Shown here piece after piece: positions 33,324 through 41,187 of a stretch of DNA of 64,000 nt. Numbering within the stretch: position 1 is the stretch's first letter; every line of letters starts with the position of its first letter. The stretch lies in contig NZ_JBITMQ010000016.1 in the NCBI RefSeq assembly GCF_044466355.1, positions 186,001 through 250,000 on the forward strand. The letters run 5' to 3'. The notes under the pieces are model-generated. The model saw only the letters and a program-made list of their open reading frames with translations. It was not told the DNA's origin and made no database searches. Source of the stretch: Actinophytocola sp044466355 (GTDB lineage Bacteria; Actinomycetota; Actinomycetes; Mycobacteriales; Pseudonocardiaceae). The translations under genes were made by a program, and so were the position numbers.

Positions 33324-34742
33324 ATGACCACCGGAACACGCGTCAGAGCCGTGCTCACCGCGATCACCACCGCGGGGCTCGCCGCGGCCGGGCTCGTGCT
33401 GTCGGCGACGCCCGCGAGCGCGGCGGACACACTCGGTGCGGCGGCGGCACAGACGGGCCGGTACTTCGGGGCGGCGGTCGTGCCGAACCTGTTGAACGAC
33501 GGCTCGTACTCGGGCACGTTGAGCCGCGAGTTCAACAGTGTCGTGGCCGAGAACGCGATGAAGTGGGACGCCACCGAACCCAACCGCAACCAGTTCAGCT
33601 ACGGCGGTGGCGACCAGATCGTCAGCTACGCCCGCGCTCGTGGCATGAGCGTCCGGGGTCATGCCCTGCTGTGGCACGCGCAGCAGCCGGGTTGGGCGCA
33701 GAACCTGTCCGGCAGTGACCTGCGATCCGCGGCGATCAACCACGTCACCCAGGTCGCCACCCACTACCGCGGCCAGATCCACTCCTGGGACGTCGTCAAC
33801 GAAGCCTTCGCCGACGGCACCAGCGGCACCCGCCGCGACTCCAACCTCCAACGCACCGGCAACGACTGGATCGAAGCCGCCTTCCGCGCCGCCCGCAACG
33901 CCGACCCCAACGCCAAACTCTGCTACAACGACTACAACACCGACGGCATCAACCCCAAGAGCACCGCCATCTACAACATGGTCGCCGACTTCAAGAACCG
34001 CGGCGTACCCATCGACTGCGTCGGGTTCCAGAGTCACCTCAGCTGGAACTCCAACCTGTCCAGCTACCAGGCGAACCTGCAGCGCTTCGCCGACCTCGGC
34101 GTGGACGTGCAGATCACCGAGCTGGACGTGGGCGGCTCCGGGTCGGGTCAGGCGAACGTCTACCGGCAGGTCACCCAGGCGTGCATGGCCGTGGCCCGCT
34201 GCACCGGCATCACCACGTGGGGGATCACCGACCGGTACACCTGGCGCCCCAACGACACCCCGCTGCTGTTCGACTCCAACTACCAGAAGAAGCAGGCGTA
34301 CCAGGCCGTCCTCGACGCGCTCAACGGCGGCGGCGGAAACCCCGGCACGGGTACGCCTCTGCGTTCGGCCGCCTCGAACCGGTGCCTCGACGTACCGAAC
34401 CAGACCACCGCGACCGGGACCCAGCTGATCATCTGGGACTGCAACGGCCAGGCCAACCAGCAGTGGACGTACACGTCGGCGAGTGAGCTGACCGTCTACA
34501 CGGGAGACTCGCGACGCTGCCTCGACGCCTCGGGCGCCGGAACCGCCAACGGCACACCGGTGATCATCTGGACCTGCCACGGCGGCGCCAACCAGAAGTG
34601 GAACCGGAACGGGGACGGCACCATCCGCAACGCCCAGTCCGGACTGTGCCTCGAGGTGAGCGGCAACGCCACCGCCAACGGCACACTGGTCCAGCTGTGG
34701 AGCTGCACCGGCGGTAACAACCAGCGGTGGGCCGCGCAGTGA
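33324..34742 (+). CDS. Secreted GH10 endo-1,4-beta-xylanase with CBM13 (second copy)
   Basis: The 472-aa protein starts at ATG 33324 after AGAGGGT. The signal peptide ends near residue 34 ('ATPASAAD'). The GH10 catalytic Glu residues are in 'WDVVNEAF' (about E160) and 'ITELDV'. A short Gly-rich linker precedes a CBM13 with QxW repeats. It has the same architecture as the 27512 gene but is in the opposite orientation, and it contains the other copy of the near-identical 315-bp tract (33717–34031). It lies 59 bp downstream of GH27, and its stop overlaps the GH95 start. Confidence 0.95.
   Translation: MTTGTRVRAVLTAITTAGLAAAGLVLSATPASAADTLGAAAAQTGRYFGAAVVPNLLNDGSYSGTLSREFNSVVAENAMKWDATEPNRNQFSYGGGDQIVSYARARGMSVRGHALLWHAQQPGWAQNLSGSDLRSAAINHVTQVATHYRGQIHSWDVVNEAFADGTSGTRRDSNLQRTGNDWIEAAFRAARNADPNAKLCYNDYNTDGINPKSTAIYNMVADFKNRGVPIDCVGFQSHLSWNSNLSSYQANLQRFADLGVDVQITELDVGGSGSGQANVYRQVTQACMAVARCTGITTWGITDRYTWRPNDTPLLFDSNYQKKQAYQAVLDALNGGGGNPGTGTPLRSAASNRCLDVPNQTTATGTQLIIWDCNGQANQQWTYTSASELTVYTGDSRRCLDASGAGTANGTPVIIWTCHGGANQKWNRNGDGTIRNAQSGLCLEVSGNATANGTLVQLWSCTGGNNQRWAAQ
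33717..34031 (+). repeat. Near-identical 315-bp tract shared with the first GH10 gene (inverted copy 2)
   Basis: It matches 28229–28543 in inverted orientation, with mismatches only at 33772 and 33776. The pair flanks about 5.2 kb that includes the enolase, the broken permease and the GH27 gene, so homologous recombination could invert that segment. Confidence 0.9.
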
Positions 34743-37594
34743 ACGATGGACTGACCCGCAGGCAGGCGCTGAAGCTGGGTACGGGCGTCGCGATCGCGAG
34801 CGCCGGGTGGACGGCGACCGCCCGCGCCGACCCGGCGGCGCCCGCCGACGTGCGGGCCGCGGGCGACCTCGCGTTGTGGTACGACGAGGCGGCGGGCTCG
34901 GACTGGCTGCGTGCGCTGCCGGTCGGCAACGGCCGCCTCGGCGCCATGGTGTTCGGCAACACCGACACGGAACGGTTGCAGCTCAACGAGGACACGGTCT
35001 GGGCCGGTGGTCCGCACGACTACGCCAACCCGCGTGGTGCGGGCGCGATCGCGCAGATCCGGCAGCTGGTGTTCGCGAACCAGTGGTCGCAGGCACAGAG
35101 CCTGATCGACCAGACGATGCTGGGCAGCCCGGCCGCGCAGCTGCCGTACCAGCCGGTCGGCGACCTGCGGCTGACCATGCCCAGCACCAGCGGTGTCTCC
35201 GGGTACGAGCGGTGGCTCGACCTCACCACGGCGACGTCGGTCGTCACCTACGTCGCGGGCGGGGTGCGGCAGCGGCGCGAGGTGTTCGCCAGCGCGCCGG
35301 ACCAGGTCATCGTGATGCGCCTGACCGGGTCGGTCTCGTTCACGGCCGCGTTCAGCAGCCCGCAGCGGGTCACCGCGTCCAGCCCGGACAGCACGACGAT
35401 CGCACTGGACGGCGTTTCCGGCGACGCCAGGGGCATCTCCGGGTCCGTCCGGTTCCTGGCGCTGGCCAGAGTGATCGCCGAGGGCGGGAGCACCAGCAGT
35501 TCCGGCGGCACGTTGCGGGTCTCCGGCGCCACCACCGTGACCCTGCTGGTGTCGATCGGCACCAGCTACGTCGACTACCGCACGGTGAACGGCGACTACC
35601 AAGGCCTCGCGCGAGCCCGCCTGAGCGCGGCCCAGGCCAGTTCCTTCGACACCCTCCGCGCCCGGCACGTCGCCGACTACCAGGCGCTGTTCGGCCGGGT
35701 CACGATCGACCTCGGGCGGACGTCGGCGGCCGACCAGCCGACCGACGTGCGGATCGCCCAGCACGCATCGGTCAGCGACCCGCAGTTCTCCGCGCTGCTG
35801 TTCCAGTACGGCCGGTACCTGCTGATCTCCTCGTCCCGGCCCGGCACCCAGCCGGCGAACCTGCAGGGCATCTGGAACGACCAGATGAGCCCGCCGTGGG
35901 ACTCGAAGTACACGATCAACGCCAACCTGCCGATGAACTACTGGCCGGCCGACACGACCAACCTCGGGGAGTGCCTGCAGCCGGTGTTCCGCATGCTCGG
36001 CGACCTCGCGGTGACCGGGGCACGGACCGCGCAGGTCCAGTACGGCGCGTCCGGCTGGGTCACCCACCACAACACCGACGCCTGGCGCGGCACGTCCGTG
36101 GTGGACGGCGCGTTCTGGGGCATGTGGCAGACCGGCGGGGCGTGGCTCGCCTCGCTCGTCTGGGACCACTACCGGTTCACCGGCGACGTGGAGTTCCTGC
36201 GCGCCAACTACGGGGCGGTGAAGGGCGCCGCCCAGTTCTTCCTCGACACGCTCGTCACCGAGCCCAGCCTGGGGACGCTCGTGACGAACCCGTCGAACTC
36301 GCCGGAGCTGGCACACCACTCGGGGGTCAGCGTGTGCGCGGGCCCCACGATGGACTCACAGATCCTGCGAGACCTCTTCGACGGGGCCGCCGCCGCGAGC
36401 GAGGTGCTCGGGGTGGACTCCGGCTTCCGCAGCCAGGTCCGGTCCGCGCGGCAGCGGCTCACGCCGATGAAGGTCGGGTCGCGCGGCAACCTCCAGGAAT
36501 GGCTGTACGACTGGGTCGAGACCGAACCGAACCACCGGCACGTCTCGCACCTGTACGGCCTGCACCCGTCGAACCAGATCACGCGGCGCGGCACCCCCGC
36601 GCTGTTCGACGCGGCTCGCCGCACGCTGGAGCTGCGCGGTGACGCGGGCACCGGCTGGTCCCTCGCCTGGAAGATCAACTTCTGGGCGCGGTTGGAGGAC
36701 GGTGCGCGGGCGCACAAGCTGGTCCGCGACCTCGTCACCACCGAGCGGCTCGCGCCCAACATGTTCGACCTGCACCCGCCGTTCCAGATCGACGGCAACT
36801 TCGGCGCCACGTCAGGTATCGCGGAGATGTTGCTGCACAGCCACAACGGTGAGCTGCACGTGCTGCCCGCGCTACCGACGGCCTGGCCGACGGGAAGCGT
36901 CACCGGGCTGCGCGGCCGCGGCGGCCACGCCGTCGGCGCCACGTGGTCGGGCGGCCGGATCACCGCGCTGACCGTCACGCCCGACCGGGCGGGCACCGTC
37001 CGGGTCCGCAGCCGCATGTTCACCGGCACCTGGGAACTGCGGGACACCACGGCAGGCACCGTGGTCACTCCGGCGAAACCGGAGAGCGACCTGGTCGAGT
37101 TCACCGCCGTCGCCGGGCACACCTACCGCGCGACCGGGAACGAGTCCAGCTCGGTCGTCGAGACCGGCGTGTACTACCGGCTCGTCGCCCAGCACAGCGG
37201 AAAACTCGCCGACATCAGCGGGGTGTCCACGTCGGCCGGTGCGCTCCTGCACCAGTGGTCGGCGACCGGCGGGACCAACCAGCAGTTCGACTTCCTCGAC
37301 TCCGGCGGCGGCTACCACCGGGTCCGCGCGCGGCACAGCGGTCTGGTGCTGCAGGTCGCGAGTACGAGCAGCGGCGCCGACATCACCCAGCAAGCCGACA
37401 CCGGCGCCACGAGCCAGCAGTGGCGGGTGGTCGACCAGGGGAGTGGCGTGGTCAGCATGGTCAACCGGCAGAGCGGCCTCGCGATGGACGTGTGGTCGGC
37501 GGCGACCACCGACGGCACCCGCATCTCCCAGTGGACCGTCACCGGCGCCGCGAACCAGAGGTTCCAGCTCCAGCGCGTCCAGCAAAGGGAGTGA
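34739..37594 (+). CDS. Tat-exported GH95 family glycosidase (alpha-L-fucosidase-like) with ricin-type module
   Basis: The 951-aa protein starts at GTG 34739 (GTGA overlap). The twin-arginine signal is 'TRRQALKLGTG', followed by a hydrophobic stretch and 'ATARADPAA'. GH95 features are the N-terminal 'LPVGNGRLGAMVFGNTDTERLQLNEDTVWAGGPHDYANP', the barrel segments 'NLQGIWNDQMSPPWDSKYTINANLPMNYWPA' and 'GDAGTGWSLAWKINFWARL', and 'FDLHPPFQIDGNFGATSGIAEML'. Family members remove alpha-L-fucose or alpha-L-galactose from xyloglucan and related chains. Residues ~805–951 form a ricin-type lectin module like those at the N-termini of the GH43 and GH62 proteins. Confidence 0.9.
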   Translation: MNDGLTRRQALKLGTGVAIASAGWTATARADPAAPADVRAAGDLALWYDEAAGSDWLRALPVGNGRLGAMVFGNTDTERLQLNEDTVWAGGPHDYANPRGAGAIAQIRQLVFANQWSQAQSLIDQTMLGSPAAQLPYQPVGDLRLTMPSTSGVSGYERWLDLTTATSVVTYVAGGVRQRREVFASAPDQVIVMRLTGSVSFTAAFSSPQRVTASSPDSTTIALDGVSGDARGISGSVRFLALARVIAEGGSTSSSGGTLRVSGATTVTLLVSIGTSYVDYRTVNGDYQGLARARLSAAQASSFDTLRARHVADYQALFGRVTIDLGRTSAADQPTDVRIAQHASVSDPQFSALLFQYGRYLLISSSRPGTQPANLQGIWNDQMSPPWDSKYTINANLPMNYWPADTTNLGECLQPVFRMLGDLAVTGARTAQVQYGASGWVTHHNTDAWRGTSVVDGAFWGMWQTGGAWLASLVWDHYRFTGDVEFLRANYGAVKGAAQFFLDTLVTEPSLGTLVTNPSNSPELAHHSGVSVCAGPTMDSQILRDLFDGAAAASEVLGVDSGFRSQVRSARQRLTPMKVGSRGNLQEWLYDWVETEPNHRHVSHLYGLHPSNQITRRGTPALFDAARRTLELRGDAGTGWSLAWKINFWARLEDGARAHKLVRDLVTTERLAPNMFDLHPPFQIDGNFGATSGIAEMLLHSHNGELHVLPALPTAWPTGSVTGLRGRGGHAVGATWSGGRITALTVTPDRAGTVRVRSRMFTGTWELRDTTAGTVVTPAKPESDLVEFTAVAGHTYRATGNESSSVVETGVYYRLVAQHSGKLADISGVSTSAGALLHQWSATGGTNQQFDFLDSGGGYHRVRARHSGLVLQVASTSSGADITQQADTGATSQQWRVVDQGSGVVSMVNRQSGLAMDVWSAATTDGTRISQWTVTGAANQRFQLQRVQQRE

Positions 37595-37598
37595 TGTG

Positions 37599-38840
37599 AT
37601 GGGAAGACACAGAGCCTGGTTCGGATCCGTCGCGGTCGCCGCGGTTCTCGTGCTGACCTCGGCCGTGCAGGCCGGCCCGGCGGCGGCCGCCCCCTCCGCG
37701 GGGTGCGGGTCGGCGCCCGGGCTGGCGAGCGGCACCCACACGATCCAGAGCGGCGGGCAGAACCGCACCTACATCCTGCGGCTGCCCGCCAACTACGACC
37801 AGAACCACCAGTACCGGTTGTTCTTCGGCTTCCACTGGCTGAACGGCACCGCGAACGACGTCGACTCCGGCGGAACCGACGGCTACAACTGGTCCTACTA
37901 CGGGCTGCGGCGGCTCGCGGACGGCGCCGGTAACGGCACGATCTTCGTGGCACCGCAGGGCCTGAACAACGGCTGGGCCAACTCCGGCGGCCAGGACGTC
38001 ACACTCGTCGACGACATCCTGCGGCAGCTCCAGGCAGGGCTGTGCATCGACACCACGCAGATCTTCGCGGGCGGGTTCAGCTACGGCGGCGGCATGAGCT
38101 ACGCGCTGGCGTGCGCCAGGGCGAGCGTCTTCCGCGCGGTGGCCGTCTACTCGGGCGCGCAGTTGAGCGGGTGCGCGGGCGGCACCCAGCCGATCGCCTA
38201 CATGGGCATCCACGGGCTCACCGACAACGTGCTCGGCATCGGGCTGGGCCGGGGCCTGCGGGACACGTTCGTCCGCAACAACGGCTGCACCGCCCAGAAC
38301 CCGCCCGAACCGGCGCAGGGGAGCCGTTCGCACATCGTCACCGCGTACTCGGGGTGCCGGGCCGGGTACCCGGTCGTGTGGGCGGCGTTCGACGGCGGGC
38401 ACACCCCGGGCCCGGTCGACGGCGGCGGCGACGGCTGGCGGACGTGGACCTCGGGCGAGGTGTGGAAGTTCATCACCCAGTTCCAGAGCAGCGACCCCGA
38501 CCCCGATCCCGAGCCGGAGCCGGGTGCCTGCCGGGTCAGCGACTCGGTCAACGCCTGGAACAGCGGCCTCACCGCGGAGATCACGATCACCAACACCGGC
38601 ACCGCCGCGGTGAACGGCTGGTCGCTGGTCTTCACCCTGCCCGCCGGGCAGACGATCACGTCCGGGTGGAACGCGAGCTACTCGCCGACGTCAGGACAGG
38701 TGACGGCCAGGAACGTGGCCTACAACCCGGGCATCCCGCCGGGCGCGTCGGTCAGCATCGGGTTCCAGGCCGGTCACACCGGCAACACCGCGGAGCCGAC
38801 GTCGTTCACGCTGAACGGCGCGCCCTGCACGGTCGTCTGA
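37599..38840 (+). CDS. Secreted CE1-type (feruloyl/acetylxylan) esterase with CBM2
   Basis: The 413-aa protein starts at ATG 37599 with AAAGGGA eight bases upstream, four bases after the GH95 stop. The signal peptide ends near residue 32. The esterase core has 'TYILRLPANYDQNHQYRLFFGFHWLNGT', the nucleophile in 'FAGGFSYGGGMSYALA' (Ser of GFSYGG) and a His in 'FDGGHTPGP'. A DPDPDPEPEPG linker leads to a CBM2 (~310–413). The 'SAGCG…' start and FSYGG elbow resemble feruloyl esterases of family CE1. It closes the operon, and a strong hairpin follows. Confidence 0.88.
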   Translation: MGRHRAWFGSVAVAAVLVLTSAVQAGPAAAAPSAGCGSAPGLASGTHTIQSGGQNRTYILRLPANYDQNHQYRLFFGFHWLNGTANDVDSGGTDGYNWSYYGLRRLADGAGNGTIFVAPQGLNNGWANSGGQDVTLVDDILRQLQAGLCIDTTQIFAGGFSYGGGMSYALACARASVFRAVAVYSGAQLSGCAGGTQPIAYMGIHGLTDNVLGIGLGRGLRDTFVRNNGCTAQNPPEPAQGSRSHIVTAYSGCRAGYPVVWAAFDGGHTPGPVDGGGDGWRTWTSGEVWKFITQFQSSDPDPDPEPEPGACRVSDSVNAWNSGLTAEITITNTGTAAVNGWSLVFTLPAGQTITSGWNASYSPTSGQVTARNVAYNPGIPPGASVSIGFQAGHTGNTAEPTSFTLNGAPCTVV

Positions 38841-38851
38841 GGACGTGATGG

Positions 38852-38889
38852 CGCCGGGCGCCGGCCTCCCGTGGAGCCGGCGCCCGGCG
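38852..38889. terminator. Bidirectional terminator hairpin
   Basis: Perfect 14-bp arms CGCCGGGCGCCGGC (38852–38865) and GCCGGCGCCCGGCG (38876–38889) with a 10-base loop sit between the convergent esterase and PfpI genes. Confidence 0.85.
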
Positions 38890-38894
38890 ATCCG

Positions 38895-39455
38895 TCATGC
38901 CGGTGCCGACTTCTCCAGCACCGCCATGAACGCGCGGGACCACTCGGGCAGGTCCGGCCAGCCCCGGCAGGAAACCATGTTGGCGTCCACGACGTCCGGT
39001 CCGTCGACGAAGGTGGCGCCCGCGTTCTCCACGTCGGCCCGCAACGGCGGGAAGGCCGCGGTGACACGGCCGCGCAGGAGCCCGAGCGCGGCGGGCACCT
39101 GCGGGCCGTGGCAGATCGTGCCGACCGGGAGCCCGTGGTCGAAGAAGTGCCGGACGATCCGGGCCACGTCGGGGTCGGTGCGGAGGTACTCCGGTGCGCG
39201 CCCGCCCGGGATGACGAGCGCGTCGTACTCCTCGGGCGCCACGTCGGCGACCGCGACGTCCACCGGCAGCAGGTGGCCGGGTTTCTCGGTGTAGGCGTCG
39301 CATTCCGGTTCGAAGTCGTGCACCACCAGCTTCACCGGCCGGGTCGTCAGCGCGGCGACGACCGCCTCGTGCCCGCCTTCGCGCAGGCGGAACACCGGGT
39401 ACATCGAGTCCAGTTCCTCGGCGGCGTCGCCGGTCAGTATCAGCACACGTGCCAT
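38895..39455 (-). CDS. DJ-1/PfpI-family protein
   Basis: The 186-aa protein starts at ATG 39455 after AAAGGGAC. It has the family Cys in 'VGTICHGPQ', with the preceding Gly-rich turn 'ALVIPGGRAPEYL' and a Glu in 'AAEELDSMY'. The family includes glyoxalase-III-like deglycases, chaperones and amidase-like proteins. It is the last gene of the four-gene dehydrogenase operon (22 bp gap). A role in detoxifying reactive keto or aldehyde sugars would fit but is not shown. Confidence 0.88.
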   Translation of the reverse strand: MARVLILTGDAAEELDSMYPVFRLREGGHEAVVAALTTRPVKLVVHDFEPECDAYTEKPGHLLPVDVAVADVAPEEYDALVIPGGRAPEYLRTDPDVARIVRHFFDHGLPVGTICHGPQVPAALGLLRGRVTAAFPPLRADVENAGATFVDGPDVVDANMVSCRGWPDLPEWSRAFMAVLEKSAPA

Positions 39456-39477
39456 GTCGTCCCTTTCGTGTTCGGGG

Positions 39478-41175
39478 TCAGAGGAGCGTCCAGCGCTGGT
39501 TGGCGCCGCCGTGGCAGCTCCAGACGATCAGCTGGGTGCCGTTGGCCGACGACCCGCCGTTGGCGTCGAGGCAGCGGCCCGAGGCGCCGTTGACGATGGC
39601 GCCGTTCGACTGCGGGGCCCAGTTCTGCGTCGCGGCGCCGGTGCACGTCGACAGCTGCACCTGGCTGCCGTCCCCGGTGCCGGCGGCGGTCATGCACTTG
39701 CCCAGTGAACGCAGGGTGCTGCCGTCGCGGGCCCACTGCTGGTTGGCCTGGCCGTTGCAGGTCCACAGCTGCACCTTGGTGCCGTCGGCGGAGCTGGCCC
39801 CGTTGACGTCGACGCACTTGCCGCTCGCGCCGGTGATCGGGCCCGCGGTCGGCGTGCTGCCACCCAGCTCCTTGATCCGGATGTTGCGGAAGGAGACGTC
39901 GTCGCCGGTGCCGTGGTTCTGGACACCGATGTAGCCGGAGGTCAGCGAGCGGTTCGGGTCGGTGTTGGTGAAGTCGTTGACCTTCACGCCGTTGAGGAAC
40001 ACCTGCAGACGCTCGCCCTCGACCAGTGCCTCGAAGGTGTTCCACTCGCCGGGCGGGTTGAGCGCGGCGTCGCGGGCGGCGGTGTCGGGCGCCTGGAAGC
40101 CGTAGACGGCGCCGGTGGTGCGGTCCGCCGAGTCGGTCGCGTCGATCTGGACCTCGTGGCCCTGGTTCAGCGACGTGTTCGGGTCGGAACTGGCCGGGAA
40201 GCCGAGCAGCACACCGGAATTGTCGTCGCCCGCGAGCCGCCAGTCCAGCTTCAGCGAGAAGGAGTGGAACTCCTTGGCGCTGTACCAGTACGTGCCGAGC
40301 CCGCCGAAGGAACTGAGCGTGGCGTCACCGTTGGTGAAACCGCCCGGCCCGGCCTGCGACCAGCCGATCGTGCCGCCGTTGTACAGCGTGGTGTAGCCGG
40401 TCTCGGGCCGGCAGTCGGCCTTGGTCCGGTTCGCCGCGTACCGGATGCCACCCAGCACTTGCGCCCGGAACCCGGACTCGGCGTAGCTCGCCTGGGTGTG
40501 GCCCGCGCCGGTGTAGAACGACCGTCCACCGTGGACCACCTGGCACCACGTGTGCGGATGGTCGGCGCCCATCGTGCCGCCGGAGTAGGTGGACTCGTCG
40601 AGGGTGGCGAGCACCCGCGCGGTCGACCGGACGTTCGAACGGAAGTTGTACCACTCGTCGGTGCGCACCACGGACTGGCCGAGGTGCTGGGTGGCCTGGT
40701 GCGCCCGGTTCTCCACCCGCACGGTCGCCTGCTGGATGGCCGGGTGCGACGAGAAGTACGTGCCGACCAACTGCCCGTAGAACGACCAGTTGTACTCGGT
40801 GTCGGCGGCCGAGTGGATGCCGACATACCCGCCGCCGCCCCGGATGTAGGACTCGAACGCGCTCTGCTGGGTGTCGTTGAGCACGTCGCCGGTGGTGTTG
40901 AGGAACACCACCGCCTCGTACTGGGCGAGGGTCGAGGCGGTGAACCGGGACGAGTCCTCGGTCGCGGTCACCGTGAAGTTGTTCGCCGCCCCCAGTTCCC
41001 GGATCAGCGCGATGCCCTGCGGGATCGCGTCGTGCCGGAAACCGGCGGTCTTGGAGAACACCAGGACGTCGTAGGGCGCGTCGGCGGCGCTCGCGGTCGG
41101 GCTCGCGCCCACGGTGAGCGCGGCGAGCACGGCCGCGGTCGCGCCGAGCACGCGCCGGGTGAACGAGTGTGTCAT
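39478..41175 (-). CDS. Secreted ThuA-like + DUF1080 (3-keto-disaccharide-hydrolase-like) protein with CBM13
   Basis: The 565-aa protein has a signal peptide ending near residue 31. Residues ~35–255 form a ThuA-like domain ('VLVFSKTAGFRHDAIPQGIALI', 'GGGGYVGIHSAADTEYNW', 'RTDEWYNF'). Residues ~260–430 form a DUF1080 concanavalin-like domain ('TLYNGGTIGWSQAGPGGF', 'LKLDWRLAGDDNSGVLLGFP', 'YIGVQNHGTGDDVSFRNIRIKEL'). Residues ~440–565 are a CBM13 with three QxW repeats. DUF1080 proteins in Bacteroides hydrolyse 3-keto-glycosides; ThuA proteins are linked to trehalose and 3-keto-sugar metabolism. Coupling to oxidation by the neighbouring dehydrogenases is inferred. Confidence 0.85.
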   Translation of the reverse strand: MTHSFTRRVLGATAAVLAALTVGASPTASAADAPYDVLVFSKTAGFRHDAIPQGIALIRELGAANNFTVTATEDSSRFTASTLAQYEAVVFLNTTGDVLNDTQQSAFESYIRGGGGYVGIHSAADTEYNWSFYGQLVGTYFSSHPAIQQATVRVENRAHQATQHLGQSVVRTDEWYNFRSNVRSTARVLATLDESTYSGGTMGADHPHTWCQVVHGGRSFYTGAGHTQASYAESGFRAQVLGGIRYAANRTKADCRPETGYTTLYNGGTIGWSQAGPGGFTNGDATLSSFGGLGTYWYSAKEFHSFSLKLDWRLAGDDNSGVLLGFPASSDPNTSLNQGHEVQIDATDSADRTTGAVYGFQAPDTAARDAALNPPGEWNTFEALVEGERLQVFLNGVKVNDFTNTDPNRSLTSGYIGVQNHGTGDDVSFRNIRIKELGGSTPTAGPITGASGKCVDVNGASSADGTKVQLWTCNGQANQQWARDGSTLRSLGKCMTAAGTGDGSQVQLSTCTGAATQNWAPQSNGAIVNGASGRCLDANGGSSANGTQLIVWSCHGGANQRWTLL

Positions 41176-41187
41176 CTCGCTGCCTTT

